Shown: piece by piece, positions 36,634 through 46,163 of the stretch
Position numbering within the stretch: position 1 is the first letter of the stretch
How the letters are laid out: each line of letters begins with the position of its first letter
NCBI GenBank assembly: GCA_014649155.1
Contig: BMSM01000003.1
Coordinates: 372,001 to 436,000 of the forward strand
Origin: Streptomyces griseoviridis
GTDB taxonomy: Bacteria; Actinomycetota; Actinomycetes; Streptomycetales; Streptomycetaceae
Length of the DNA stretch: 64,000 nt
Direction of reading: 5' to 3'
Translations under genes and position numbers: made by a program
Notes under the pieces: generated by a model
Told to the model about the DNA's origin: nothing
Seen by the model: only the letters and a program-made list of their open reading frames with translations
Databases searched by the model: none

Positions 36634-37917
36634 ATGAGCGATTGGCCCCAGGGAAGGCCCGGCGACGACGGCGCCCGGTACGGACGCGGCAGCGCGAGCG
36701 CGCAGCCCGAGAGCGCCCGCGTGATGCGGCAGGTCCGGCGCGGCCAGACGCCGCCCGGCCAGGGCCCCGCGGCCCCGCCGTACGGCGCCGGGGTGCCGCA
36801 GCAGCCGTCGTACGTCGACGGCGGCGGTCACGGCGGCTACGACAGCGGCTACAACACCGGCCAGGTGTACGGCACCCCCGGCGGCCACGGCCCCTCGGGA
36901 CCCGGCGCCGGGCCCGGTCGCGCCCCGCGCCCCGCGCCGGACTGGGGCCGCCGGATCAAGTGGACCGCGATCACCGTGGCCACCGCGCTCGTCGTCACCT
37001 TCGTCGGCACGTACTTCTGGGCCGACTCCAAGCTCAACCGCGAGGTCGACCTCTCCAAGGTCATCGACCGCCCGGACGCCGGCGAGGGCACGAACTACCT
37101 GATCGTCGGCTCCGACAGCCGCGCGGGCATGTCCGCCGAGGAGAAGAAGGAGCTGCACACCGGCTCCGCCGAGGGCAAGCGGACCGACTCGATGATGATC
37201 CTGCACACCGGCGACAACGGCTCCACGCTGGTCTCCCTGCCCCGCGACTCCGACGTCGAGATCCCCACCTTCAAGGGCTCCGACTCCGGCAAGACCTACC
37301 AGGGCACCGGCCGCCACGTGAAGCTGAACGCCGCCTACGCGGAGGACGGCCCCGAGCTGCTCGTGCGCACCGTCGAGTACAACACCGGGCTGCGCATCGA
37401 CCACTACGTCGAGATCGGCTTCGGCGGCTTCGCCAACATCGTCGACGCGGTCGGCGGCGTCACCCTCGACATCCCGCAGGACATCAAGGACACCAAGTCC
37501 GGCGCGAACCTCAAGAAGGGCGAGCAGACCCTGAACGGCGAGGAGGCCCTCGCCTTCGTCCGCACCCGGTACGCGCTGGCCGGCTCCGACCTGGACCGCA
37601 CCAAGAACCAGCAGAAGTTCCTCTCCGCCCTGGCGAGCCAGGTCGCCACCCCGTCGACGGTGCTCAACCCGTTCAAGCTCTACCCGACCATGGGCGCCGG
37701 CCTGGACTCGCTCGTCGTCGACAAGGACATGGGCCTGTTCGACCTGGCGAGCATGTTCTGGGCGATGAAGGGCGTCAGCGGCGGCGACGGCACCTCGCTG
37801 AACATGCCGATCGCGGGCAACGCCGGCAACGGCAACCTCCAGTGGGACAGCGCCAAGGTGAAGACGCTGGTGAACGAGTTGAAGAACGACGAGAAGGTCA
37901 CCGTCTCCGGCAACTGA
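36634..37917 (+). CDS. LCP family protein 1 (LytR-CpsA-Psr)
   Basis: A 427-residue membrane-anchored LCP protein; LCP enzymes transfer polyprenyl-phosphate-linked glycopolymers to peptidoglycan. The cytoplasmic N-terminus (1-105) is Gly/Pro/Gln-rich; one TM at about 108-130; LCP domain about 155-330 with SDSRAGMS, RTDSMMILH, SLPRDSDVEIP, LNAAYAEDGPELLVRTVEY and the C-terminal ALAFVRTRYALAGSDLDR arginines that contact the pyrophosphate. No LytR_C domain. The ATG at 36634 has no ribosome-binding site; CACACT 7 nt upstream could be a -10, so a leaderless mRNA is possible. Stops 4 bp from the convergent LCP 2 gene. Confidence 0.92.
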   Translation: MSDWPQGRPGDDGARYGRGSASAQPESARVMRQVRRGQTPPGQGPAAPPYGAGVPQQPSYVDGGGHGGYDSGYNTGQVYGTPGGHGPSGPGAGPGRAPRPAPDWGRRIKWTAITVATALVVTFVGTYFWADSKLNREVDLSKVIDRPDAGEGTNYLIVGSDSRAGMSAEEKKELHTGSAEGKRTDSMMILHTGDNGSTLVSLPRDSDVEIPTFKGSDSGKTYQGTGRHVKLNAAYAEDGPELLVRTVEYNTGLRIDHYVEIGFGGFANIVDAVGGVTLDIPQDIKDTKSGANLKKGEQTLNGEEALAFVRTRYALAGSDLDRTKNQQKFLSALASQVATPSTVLNPFKLYPTMGAGLDSLVVDKDMGLFDLASMFWAMKGVSGGDGTSLNMPIAGNAGNGNLQWDSAKVKTLVNELKNDEKVTVSGN

Positions 37918-37921
37918 CCCC

Positions 37922-39388
37922 TCAGCCGTCCTCCTTCCCGCACACCACCTCGTCCCCCCGGACCACGGTCCCCGTCCGCTCCGGGGGCTCCTCCGGCCGC
38001 ACCGCGCGGACCTCCTTCCAGTCGGCGCCCGCGATCACCTTCAGCGTGGCGCCCTGGCCCTCGACCGGCCGCAGCTCGGCGCCGGGCAGCGCGGCCGCCA
38101 GCGACCTGGCCGAGTTGTCCCAGCGGGGGTCGTAGGCGACGACCGTGCGCCGCACGTCCGGCGCCGGGGCGTTGACCGGGGCGCCGGTGGTGCGGAAGCC
38201 GGTCGCCCGCAGCGCCCGGTCGACGCGCCGGCCCAGTCCGGTGGTGCGCGTGCCGTTGGCGACCTGGACGCGGATCCGCCGCGGGTCGACCGGGACCCGG
38301 ACCGCCGCCGCCTCCTCCGGGGGCTTCGCCGCGGTCAGCGGCCGGTCCTCGCGCAGCGCCGCGAACAGCCGCCCGGCCGCCGCGTCGTCCCACTTCAGGG
38401 TCGAGCCGACGCCCTTCACGGCGTACCCCATCCGGCCGACGGGGACGGTGGTGAACTCCGACGAGGACGGCGAGAAGTCCCGCATCGCCCGCCCCAGCGC
38501 CAGCAGCTCGTCGGTGCCGAAGCCCTCGTCGGCGCGGACCGAGCCCAGCACCGCCCGGGTCACGTCCCGGAACTTCATCGGGTTGAGCAGGATGCCCGAG
38601 GAGGTCGCCCGGTCGATGGTGGCCGCCATGAACCGCTGCTGGCGCCGCATCCGGCTCAGGTCGGAGGCGCCGTCGAGATGGCGGGAGCGGACGTACTGGA
38701 GGGCCTGGCCGCCCTTCAGGGTGTGCGTGCCGGCCGGCAGGTCGAGGCCGGTGTACCTGTCCTTGAGCGGCTGGGCGGTGCAGATCCGCACCCCGCCCAG
38801 CACGTCGACCGTCTTCATGAAGCTGGTGAAGTCCACCTCCAGGTAGTGGTCGATCTTCACCTTGGTCATCGCCTCGACGGTCCGGACGGTCAGCTGCGGG
38901 CCGCCCTCGGCGTACGCCGCGTTCAGCTTCAGCGGGTGCCCCCGGTGCCGCTCACCGGTGGTGCGGTCGGTGTGCGGCGGGGTCTCGGCGTAGGAGTCGC
39001 GCGGCAGGCTGACCACGCTGGCTCGCTCCCGGTCCGCCGAGATGTGCACGATCATGACGGTGTCGGTGCAGTGGCAGGGCGCGCCGCCCAGCCGGTACGC
39101 GCGGCGCTCCTCCTCGGTGATCCGGTCCCGGCCGTCGGTGCCGACCAGCAGGACGTTCATGCCGTGCCCGCCCCGCGGGCGGTTCTTCATGTCCTTGAAG
39201 GCGTCGACCCGGTCGAGGTCGGAGTCCAGGCCGGTCAGCACCGAGTGCCCGATCCCCGCGGCGGCCAGCACCGCCACCGACAGCGCGGACGACATCCGCA
39301 CGGCCCAGCGCGGTCCGCGCCTGCGGGGCGACCGCCGGGACGGACGCGGCGGGACCCGCCGGGCGGGGGAGCGGGGCGGCGTGGACAA
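37922..39388 (-). CDS. LCP family protein 2 with LytR_C domain
   Basis: A 488-residue LCP protein. A basic Pro/Arg-rich N-terminus and TM (about 33-53) precede the LCP domain (VGTDGRDRI, CTDTVMIVHIS, SLPRDSYAETP, KLNAAYAEGGPQLTVRTVEAMT, ALQYVRSRHLDGASDLSRM). A C-terminal LytR_C domain (about 390-470; RIRVQVANGTRTTGLGRR) ends in an unpaired Cys segment (VVCGKED). The start is a TTG at 39388 with a perfect GGAGGTG 5 nt upstream; no ATG or GTG is better placed. Divergent from the family 2 glycosyltransferase gene. Confidence 0.92.
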   Translation of the reverse strand: MSTPPRSPARRVPPRPSRRSPRRRGPRWAVRMSSALSVAVLAAAGIGHSVLTGLDSDLDRVDAFKDMKNRPRGGHGMNVLLVGTDGRDRITEEERRAYRLGGAPCHCTDTVMIVHISADRERASVVSLPRDSYAETPPHTDRTTGERHRGHPLKLNAAYAEGGPQLTVRTVEAMTKVKIDHYLEVDFTSFMKTVDVLGGVRICTAQPLKDRYTGLDLPAGTHTLKGGQALQYVRSRHLDGASDLSRMRRQQRFMAATIDRATSSGILLNPMKFRDVTRAVLGSVRADEGFGTDELLALGRAMRDFSPSSSEFTTVPVGRMGYAVKGVGSTLKWDDAAAGRLFAALREDRPLTAAKPPEEAAAVRVPVDPRRIRVQVANGTRTTGLGRRVDRALRATGFRTTGAPVNAPAPDVRRTVVAYDPRWDNSARSLAAALPGAELRPVEGQGATLKVIAGADWKEVRAVRPEEPPERTGTVVRGDEVVCGKEDG

Positions 39389-39550
39389 GGGGACACCTCC
39401 GCGAGGACGGGCGCTGAGGACGGGAGCCGAGGTACGGGCGGCGGCCGGACGTGGAATCCTGAGCACCGTAGGCCCATACGATCTGCGGACCGGTGCAGCG
39501 GCCCCCGCGGCGCGCACCCGTGTCCCCCGTTCGCGGTAACGTGAGCGGCG

Positions 39551-40603
39551 ATGAACGCCAAGTCCGACGTGCGGCTCCCCGCCGTTTCCGTGATCATGCC
39601 CGTCCTCGATGAGGAACGTCATCTGCGCGGCGCTGTCCAGGCCATCCTCGCCCAGGAGTATCCGGGCGAGATGGAGGTCGTGATCGCCCTCGGTCCGTCC
39701 GCGGACCGCACGGACGAGATCGCCGCCGCGCTGGTCCGCGAGGACCCGCGGGTCCGCACCGTGCCCAACCCCACCGGCCGTACGCCGGCCGCGCTGAACG
39801 CCGCGATCAAGGCGTCCCGGCACCCGGTCGTCGTCCGTGTCGACGGCCACGGCATGCTCTCGCCCGGGTACATCGCCACGGCCGTGCGGCTCCTGGAGGA
39901 GACCGGCGCGCAGAACGTCGGCGGCATCATGCACGCCGAGGGCGAGAACGACTGGGAGCGGGCCGTCGCCGCCGCCATGACCTCGAAGATCGGCGTCGGC
40001 AACGCCGCCTTCCACACCGGCGGCGAGGCCGCCCCGGCCGAGACCGTCTACCTCGGCGTCTTCCGCCGCGAGGCGCTGGAGCGGCAGGGCGGCTACAACG
40101 AGGAGTTCATCCGCGCCCAGGACTGGGAGCTGAACTTCCGCATCCGCGAGGCCGGCGGCCTGATCTGGTTCTCGCCCGAGCTGAAGGTCTCCTACCGGCC
40201 CCGGCCCAGCGTCAAGGCGCTCGCCAAGCAGTACAAGGACTACGGCCGCTGGCGGCACGTCGTCGCCCGTTACCACTCCGGCTCCATCAACCTGCGCTAC
40301 CTCGCCCCGCCGGCCGCCGTGTGCGCGATCGCGGCCGGCGTGGTGATCGGCGCGGTGCTGACGCCGTGGGGCTTCGTGGTCCCCGGCGGCTATCTGGCGG
40401 CGATCGTCGCCGGGTCGCTGCCCGCCGGGAAGGGGCTGCCGCTCAAGGCCCGGCTCCAGATCCCGGTGGCGCTGGCGACCATGCACATGTCCTGGGGCTG
40501 GGGCTTCCTGACCAGCCCGAAGTCGCTGGCCCGCAAGGTCATCGCCTCCCGCCGCCCGGCGGTGCTGCCGGGCGCCGGCGCGGATGCCGCCGGTGCCCGC
40601 TGA
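39551..40603 (+). CDS. Family 2 glycosyltransferase, membrane associated
   Basis: A 350-residue GT-A fold transferase. The catalytic domain (10-235) has VSVIMPVLDEERHLRGAVQAIL, a D-x-D-like VRVDGHGMLSPGY, and the acceptor-side motif FIRAQDWELNFRIREAGG. Two or three C-terminal membrane helices (about 255-330) would place it at the inner membrane, building or extending a lipid-linked saccharide. Embedded among six LCP genes, it probably makes a polymer that one of them ligates (inference). It starts at the ATG at 39551 with a weak site and ends 6 bp from convergent LCP 3. Confidence 0.9.
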   Translation: MNAKSDVRLPAVSVIMPVLDEERHLRGAVQAILAQEYPGEMEVVIALGPSADRTDEIAAALVREDPRVRTVPNPTGRTPAALNAAIKASRHPVVVRVDGHGMLSPGYIATAVRLLEETGAQNVGGIMHAEGENDWERAVAAAMTSKIGVGNAAFHTGGEAAPAETVYLGVFRREALERQGGYNEEFIRAQDWELNFRIREAGGLIWFSPELKVSYRPRPSVKALAKQYKDYGRWRHVVARYHSGSINLRYLAPPAAVCAIAAGVVIGAVLTPWGFVVPGGYLAAIVAGSLPAGKGLPLKARLQIPVALATMHMSWGWGFLTSPKSLARKVIASRRPAVLPGAGADAAGAR

Positions 40604-40609
40604 CGTCCG

Positions 40610-42154
40610 TCAGGACCAGGTGAAGTCCGGGTCCACGTGCATGCACGCGGACGCGTCGGCGCCGTTGAGGGCCTCCGCCGTCTTCGGGAGGCTGTTGTCC
40701 ACCTTCGGCGCCTCGTAGGCGCCGCCGTCGCGCCAGTCGGCGCCGACGACGACGGTGACGCCGGAGACCGCCGTCGACCGCCGCACCGCGGTCTGCGGGA
40801 TGCCCAGGGACGCGGCGACCCGTACGGCGTCGCCCTGGAGGTCGGTGCTCGGGTACCGGACGACCGTGGTGGCCTCGCTCGGGTACGTCCCCGGGTCGGC
40901 GACCGCCTTGCCGAAGCCGTCGCCGGTGAGCAGCCCCGCCACCGAGGTCGCGCGTCCGCGGACCGGGGCGAGGGTGTCGGTGCCGCTGCCGTTGCGCACC
41001 TGGACGGCGATCTCGTCGTCCGGCGCGGCCGGGTCCGCCGGGGGCGACGGGCTCGCCGTCACCTGGGCCGCGTCCTGGCCGTCCAGCGGGATGTCCTCGC
41101 GCACCAGCCGGAACAACTGCTCGGCGTCCTCGGTCGGTTCGACCCGGGCGCCCACGTACCGGTTGGGCATGGTGGTCATGGTGATCCTGGCCGGCTCGAC
41201 CTTGCGCAGCTCGGTGCTCAGGTCGTAGAGCTTCTTGACGGTGTCCAGGCCCTCGTCGACGGTGAGCGCCTCGGTGGCCTCCTCGGCCAGCCGGCGCAGC
41301 TTGTTGGGGCTGCTCAGGGTGGCGTTCTCGCGCAGCTCGCGGACCATCGCGTTCATGTACATGTGCTGGGCCTTGGCGCGGGCGAGGTCGCTGCCGTCCT
41401 CGAAGCCGTACCGGGTGCGCAGCCACTGGAGGGCCTGCACGCCCTTGATGGAGTGGGTGCCCTTGGTCAGCTTCAGCCCGGAGCCGTGGCCCTGGCTGTC
41501 GCGGGAGTGGACGTTGGCGTCCACGCACACCGGTACGCCGCCGATGGCGTCCGCCATCGACACCACGCCGGAGAAGTCGACCATGACGAAGTGGTCGATG
41601 TGGATGCCGGTCAGTTCCTGCCAGGTGGCGACCGTGCAGCCGGGGCCGCCGTGGCCGAGGCTCTGGTTGGTCATCGTCCGGCCGTCGCTCGCCGGGTAGA
41701 CGGTCCCGTCCTCGGGGTCGGTGCACTTGGGGATCTGCACCAGGGTGTCGCGGGGCATGCTGACCACCGACATGTTGCTGCGGTCGGCGGAGAGGTGCAC
41801 CAGCATCTGCACGTCCGCGAGCGGCGCCGACCCGAACGTCTCCCTGGCGCCGCCGAGTTCCTGGTTCTCCTCGGTGTCCCGCGCGTCGGAGCCGATGACC
41901 AGGATGTTCAGCGGGGTCTGCCCGGCGGCGTTCGGCTTCGGCGCGGCGACCTTGCTGTCGCCGATGTTCAGCTCCGCCTGCTGGATGTTGCCGTTCAGAT
42001 GGCGGTAGTAGAGGTATCCGGCGCCGGCCGTGCCGGCTATCACCACGGCCAGGGTGACCGCCGTCCAGCGCAGCACCCGCCGGCGGCGGCGCGGACGGGG
42101 TGACCCGCCCTCCTCCCCGGGCCCGTCGCCGGGCGAGCTGTCTTCCGTCTTCAC
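40610..42154 (-). CDS. LCP family protein 3 with LytR_C domain
   Basis: A 514-residue LCP protein. Acidic/Pro N-terminus, Arg cluster, TM about 31-53, LCP domain about 80-290 (LNILVIGSDARDTEE, ADVQMLVHLSADRSNMSVVSMPRDTLVQIP, MTNQSLGHGGPGCTVATWQELTG, LQWLRTRYGFEDGSDLARAKAQ). A linker and LytR_C domain follow (about 380-475; IAVQVRNGSGTDTLAPVRGRA). The start is a GTG at 42154 with GGGAGGGAC upstream. It begins a run of four same-strand LCP genes separated by larger gaps, so each may have its own promoter. Confidence 0.92.
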   Translation of the reverse strand: MKTEDSSPGDGPGEEGGSPRPRRRRRVLRWTAVTLAVVIAGTAGAGYLYYRHLNGNIQQAELNIGDSKVAAPKPNAAGQTPLNILVIGSDARDTEENQELGGARETFGSAPLADVQMLVHLSADRSNMSVVSMPRDTLVQIPKCTDPEDGTVYPASDGRTMTNQSLGHGGPGCTVATWQELTGIHIDHFVMVDFSGVVSMADAIGGVPVCVDANVHSRDSQGHGSGLKLTKGTHSIKGVQALQWLRTRYGFEDGSDLARAKAQHMYMNAMVRELRENATLSSPNKLRRLAEEATEALTVDEGLDTVKKLYDLSTELRKVEPARITMTTMPNRYVGARVEPTEDAEQLFRLVREDIPLDGQDAAQVTASPSPPADPAAPDDEIAVQVRNGSGTDTLAPVRGRATSVAGLLTGDGFGKAVADPGTYPSEATTVVRYPSTDLQGDAVRVAASLGIPQTAVRRSTAVSGVTVVVGADWRDGGAYEAPKVDNSLPKTAEALNGADASACMHVDPDFTWS

Positions 42155-42218
42155 TGCGTGTCCCTCCCCGCCCACGGGCCGCGGCACCGCGCCGCCGCCC
42201 GGACCGCCCCGGCCGCGC

Positions 42219-43979
42219 TCAGCTCGCGCATGTCACCTGGTCGGCCGTGGTCTTGTCCTTCACCTTCGTCGCGGCGGACGAGGCGTTCAGCTTCACTCCG
42301 GCGCCCTTGAAGTCCTTGCCCAGGGTCAGGGTCATCGTCGGCAGTCCCTGGGCGTTGGTGACGCTCTCGCCGGGCTTCATGGCCGAGCCGGAGAGGCCGA
42401 GCAGGTCGGCGAGGCGGCGGGCCTGGTCGGCCTGGTCGGGGTCGTATGCGAGCTGGGTCTTGCTCAGTTCGGTGCCGGCGTTGCCGCCGTTCTCCGACTT
42501 GGTGACGCCGGCCTCGGTCTGGAGCCAGTTGAGTTCCTGCTGGGCGGCGCCGCCGGCGGCGCCGCCGTTGAGGACGCGGACGCGGACCTCGGAGGCGTCG
42601 GCCTTGGTGCCCTTCAGCCGGGCGGCGACGGCGGCCTTCTCCTCCTTCTTGTCCCGCTTCCTCTGCTGCTCGACCTCGGTCAGCGAGACGTCGTCGCGGA
42701 TCAGCCCGAACAGCGCGGGCGCCTCCGCCTCGTTGACGACGACCGTCACCGGGACCTTCTCGGCCGGGTTGTCGAGCACCGGCACCGTGGTGAACGAGAT
42801 GTTCTTGGTCGGCACCTTCTTCAGCTCCAGGGCGACGTCCTTGAGCGTGCCGACCTTGCCGATCGCGCTGTCCACGGTGAGCGCCTTGGTCGCCGCGTCG
42901 GCCAGCTTCAGCAGCTTCGCGGGGTCGGTGAGGGTGTCGCCGGAGGACATCTTGCGCATCAGCGAACCGAGGAACTGCTGCTGCACCCCGATCCGGTCCA
43001 GGTCGCCCTTGTTGCCGAAGGAGTGCCGGGTGCGGACGAAGGCGAGGGCCTGCTCGCCCTCGACCTTGGTCCTGCCGGCGTCCAGGTGCAGCTTCGACTC
43101 CTTGTCGTCGATGGCGTGCGCCACGCACACCTCGACGCCGTCGACCGCGGTGGTCAGCGTCTTGACCGCGTTGAAGTCCGCCATCATGAAGTGGTCGGGC
43201 TTGATGCCGGTCACCGCCTCGACGGTCCGCATGGTGCAGCCCGGGTCCCGGCCGCTCTCGCCGAGGCTCCGGTTGAAGCGGACGCCCTGCTGCCCCGGCA
43301 CCACCTGCTCGGTGCCGTCCGCCAGCTTGGTCGGGCAGTCGGGGATGTCGACGATCAGGTCGCGGGGGATGCTCATCGCCGTCGCGTTGGAGCGGTCCTC
43401 CGCCACGTGCAGCAGGATGTTGGTGTCGGCGTGGCCGACGCTGCCGGCGTCGCCGTAGCCCTCGTTGCCCGTGCCGGTGCGCTTGTCGGTGCCGATGACG
43501 AGGATGTTGAACGCCTCGTCCTTGCGGAAGCTGCTCGACCCCGCGTCCCCGACGTCCGCCGTCGCGACGTTGCCCTCCAGGTGCTTGAGGTAGAGGTAGC
43601 CGCCGGTGCCGGCCGCGAGGACGAGGAAGGCGGTGGAGCCGCCGGTCCACAGCAGGATTCTGCGGCCCCTGGACCCCTTCTTCTCCGGCCGGTGGCCCCG
43701 GCGGCCGGGCGGCGCTCCGCCGGGGCCGTCGCGGCGCCTGCGCGGGGGCGGGACGCCGGGGCCGTCGGGCGCGGGCGCGGTCCGGGGCGCGGGGACGCCG
43801 GGGGGCGGGGCGGCGGGCCGGCGCCGGGACGCCGTCCCGGGGGCCCGCGGTGTCTGGGGCGGGCGCGGTGCGGAGTCCGAGTCCGGCAGCCGCAGTTCGT
43901 ACTCACCGGTCTGCGGGTTGCGTACCCATTGGTCTGCGGGGTCCACGTCGTCCGCCCGCCCACGGCCTTGCGCGTCCAC
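42219..43979 (-). CDS. LCP family protein 4 with LytR_C domain
   Basis: A 586-residue LCP protein. A cytoplasmic 115-residue Pro/Arg-rich N-terminus is followed by TM (about 108-130), LCP domain (about 155-365; FNILVIGTDKRTGTGNEGYGDAG, AMSIPRDLIVDIP, FNRSLGESGRDPGCTMRTVEAVTG, ALAFVRTRHSFGNKGDLDRIGVQQQF) and LytR_C (about 465-575). The start is a GTG at 43979 behind GGAGGAT. It is a close paralogue of LCP 5: a 367-bp 3' block and the 5' leader with first codons are nearly identical between the two, pointing to gene conversion. Confidence 0.93.
   Translation of the reverse strand: MDAQGRGRADDVDPADQWVRNPQTGEYELRLPDSDSAPRPPQTPRAPGTASRRRPAAPPPGVPAPRTAPAPDGPGVPPPRRRRDGPGGAPPGRRGHRPEKKGSRGRRILLWTGGSTAFLVLAAGTGGYLYLKHLEGNVATADVGDAGSSSFRKDEAFNILVIGTDKRTGTGNEGYGDAGSVGHADTNILLHVAEDRSNATAMSIPRDLIVDIPDCPTKLADGTEQVVPGQQGVRFNRSLGESGRDPGCTMRTVEAVTGIKPDHFMMADFNAVKTLTTAVDGVEVCVAHAIDDKESKLHLDAGRTKVEGEQALAFVRTRHSFGNKGDLDRIGVQQQFLGSLMRKMSSGDTLTDPAKLLKLADAATKALTVDSAIGKVGTLKDVALELKKVPTKNISFTTVPVLDNPAEKVPVTVVVNEAEAPALFGLIRDDVSLTEVEQQRKRDKKEEKAAVAARLKGTKADASEVRVRVLNGGAAGGAAQQELNWLQTEAGVTKSENGGNAGTELSKTQLAYDPDQADQARRLADLLGLSGSAMKPGESVTNAQGLPTMTLTLGKDFKGAGVKLNASSAATKVKDKTTADQVTCAS
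42277..42643 (-). repeat. Gene-conversion tract, copy in LCP 4
   Basis: Matches 44461-44827 over 367 bp with 2 mismatches found by eye (a G/T change in an Ala/Glu codon and one silent G/C). Sequence on either side diverges immediately (CCTCC versus CCTGC at the inner end). It encodes most of the LytR_C domain. Confidence 0.9.
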
Positions 43980-44402
43980 GGTTGTCCGAATCCTCCGTCG
44001 GGGGCCACACGGCACCTTCTCCAGAAGGCGCGCGGTAAGAATCAGCGAGTGCGCGACGCCGGGCGGGCCTCACGGCGGTGGGCGCTGAGCGCTCACCCTA
44101 TCCGCCCGGTGCGGCGTCGAAGGACTGCGGTGACGGGGCCGGGCCCGTCACCCGGGCCTTCCCCGATCGATCACTCGGGTGTCGTGCGAGGTTCCTGCTC
44201 GTACAGCGTCATGCCTGTCTTCCGCCCTTACGACGTGTCCACCGGTGAACGGCGGCCCCGCCCGGCGTCGAAGTCCTCGGCCGGGCCACCGTGAAGTGGA
44301 CGCTCGGCGGCCCCCATGGGTTGTACGGCGGGGCCACCCTGTCAGACGACGGACACGGCCGCCGGGTTCACTCGGGGCGGCCCGCTCGCCGTTCCCGGCG
44401 GG
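43980..44402. other. Leader and intergenic region between LCP 4 and LCP 5
   Basis: The 423-bp gap contains the 5' leader of LCP 4 (43980-44003 identical to the LCP 5 leader) and a GTGACGGG/CCCGTCAC inverted repeat (44130-44151, 6-nt loop). I see no gene in the remainder; short open frames here lack sites and codon bias. Confidence 0.55.
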
Positions 44403-46163
44403 TCACTTGGCGCACTTCACCTCGTCGGCCGTGGTCTTGTCGACGTCCACCGACGTGTTCGACGAGGCGTTCAGCTTCACTCCGGCGCCCTTGAAGTCCT
44501 TGCCCAGGGTCAGGGTCATCGTCGGCAGTCCCTGGGCGTTGGTGACGCTCTCGCCGGGCTTCATGGCCGAGCCGGAGAGGCCGAGCAGGTCGGCGAGGCG
44601 GCGGGCCTGGTCGGCCTGGTCGGGGTCGTATTCGAGCTGGGTCTTGCTCAGTTCGGTGCCGGCGTTGCCGCCGTTCTCCGACTTGGTGACGCCGGCCTCG
44701 GTCTGGAGCCAGTTGAGTTCCTGCTGGGCGGCGCCGCCGGCCGCGCCGCCGTTGAGGACGCGGACGCGGACCTCGGAGGCGTCGGCCTTGGTGCCCTTCA
44801 GCCGGGCGGCGACGGCGGCCTTCTCCTGCTTCTTCTGCTGCTTGACCTCGGTGAAGGAGACGTCGTTCTTGATCATCTCGAAGATCTCGGGCGCCTTCGA
44901 GTCGTTCAGCACGACCGTCGACTTGACCGTCTCCTCCGGGTTGTCGACCACCGGGATCGTGGTGAACGTCAGGTTCTTGGTGTTGAGCTTGCCCAGCTCC
45001 AGACCGAGGTCCTTCAGCTTGCCGATGCTGTCGAGCTGGGAGTCGACGGTCAGTGCCTCGGTGCCCGCCTCGGCCAGCTTCAGCATCTTCGAGGGGCTGG
45101 TGAGGGTGTCGTTGGACTTCAGCTTGCGCATCAGCGCGCTGAGGAACTGCTGCTGGATCTCGATCCGGCTCAGGTCACCGCCGAAGCCGACCGAGTGCCG
45201 GGTGCGCACGAACGCCAGCGCCTGCTCGCCCTGGATGGTGTGGGTGCCCGCCGACAGCTTCAGGTGCGAGTCCGGGTCGTCGATGTCCTTGGCCAGGCAC
45301 ACCTCGACGCCGCCGACCGCCGTGGTCAGCGTCTTGACCGCGTTGAAGTCGGCGACCATGAAGTTGTCCGGCTGCACCCCGGTCAGCTCGGTCACCGTGC
45401 GCACGGTGCAGCTCGGGGTACGGCCGTCCTGGCCCAGGCTGGTGTTGAACCGCACGCCCGTGGTGCCGGGGATGACCTTGGTCGAGCCGTCCTCCTGCGT
45501 GGTCGGGCAGTCGGGCACGTCGACGATCAGGTCGCGGGGGATGCTCAGCGCGGTCGCGTTGGAGCGGTCCTTCGACACGTGCAGCAGGATCGTGGTGTCG
45601 GCGTGGCCGACGCTGCCCGAGTCGCCGTAGCTCTCGTTGCCCGCGCCGGTGCGCTTGTCGGTGCCGATCAGCAGGATGTTGATGGCCTTGTCCTTCTGGA
45701 AGCCACCGGTGCTGGCACCGTCGTCGGAGACGGACTGGATGTTTCCGTTGAGGTGTTCGAGGTAGAAGTACGCGGTGGAGGCGGTGCCCAGGACGACGAA
45801 GGCCATGGTGCCGCCGCTCCACAGCATCACCTTGCGGGTCTTGGACTTCTTCACCGGGCGGCGTCCGCGCCGGCCGGGCGGCGGCTCCTCGGGGGCGCCA
45901 CGGCGCCTGCGCTGGGGCGGGACGTCGCGCTCGGGCGCCGGTGCGCCCCGGCGTCCGCGCGGGGCGTCCGTGGTCCCGGCGCCGTCCGGGCCGTCCGCGC
46001 CGGGAGCGGCCGGCCGGCGGGGCGCGGATCTGCGCGGCCCCGGTACCGTCGGCTGCGGAGCGGAAGGGCTCAGTCGCAGTTCGTATTCACCAGTGCTCGG
46101 GTTGAGTACCCACTGGTCTGCGGGGTCGATGTCGTCCGCCCGCCCACGGCCTTGCGCGTCCAC
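44403..46163 (-). CDS. LCP family protein 5 with LytR_C domain
   Basis: A 586-residue LCP protein with the same layout as LCP 4: N-terminus identical in pattern (DAQGRGRADDIDPADQWV), TM about 118-138, LCP domain (INILLIGTDKRTGAGNESYGDSG, ALSIPRDLIVDVPDCPTTQ, FNTSLGQDGRTPSCTVRTVTELTG, ALAFVRTRHSVGFGGDLSRIEIQQQF) and LytR_C. Outside the shared tracts the two proteins differ clearly. The start is a GTG at 46163 with the same GGAGGAT leader. Function as LCP ligase is by family; the acceptor polymer is unknown. Confidence 0.93.
   Translation of the reverse strand: MDAQGRGRADDIDPADQWVLNPSTGEYELRLSPSAPQPTVPGPRRSAPRRPAAPGADGPDGAGTTDAPRGRRGAPAPERDVPPQRRRRGAPEEPPPGRRGRRPVKKSKTRKVMLWSGGTMAFVVLGTASTAYFYLEHLNGNIQSVSDDGASTGGFQKDKAINILLIGTDKRTGAGNESYGDSGSVGHADTTILLHVSKDRSNATALSIPRDLIVDVPDCPTTQEDGSTKVIPGTTGVRFNTSLGQDGRTPSCTVRTVTELTGVQPDNFMVADFNAVKTLTTAVGGVEVCLAKDIDDPDSHLKLSAGTHTIQGEQALAFVRTRHSVGFGGDLSRIEIQQQFLSALMRKLKSNDTLTSPSKMLKLAEAGTEALTVDSQLDSIGKLKDLGLELGKLNTKNLTFTTIPVVDNPEETVKSTVVLNDSKAPEIFEMIKNDVSFTEVKQQKKQEKAAVAARLKGTKADASEVRVRVLNGGAAGGAAQQELNWLQTEAGVTKSENGGNAGTELSKTQLEYDPDQADQARRLADLLGLSGSAMKPGESVTNAQGLPTMTLTLGKDFKGAGVKLNASSNTSVDVDKTTADEVKCAK
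44461..44827 (-). repeat. Gene-conversion tract, copy in LCP 5
   Basis: Partner of 42277-42643, offset exactly 2184 bp, same orientation. A second short identical tract covers the 5' ends (43948-44003 versus 46131-46186), spanning the first codons and ribosome-binding site. Confidence 0.9.

Noticed and set aside
37922..40486. An 854-residue minus-strand frame fusing LCP 2 to an upstream domain
   Set aside because: The upstream part lies antisense to the family 2 glycosyltransferase gene; a TTG with an ideal ribosome-binding site at 39388 starts the real LCP protein.
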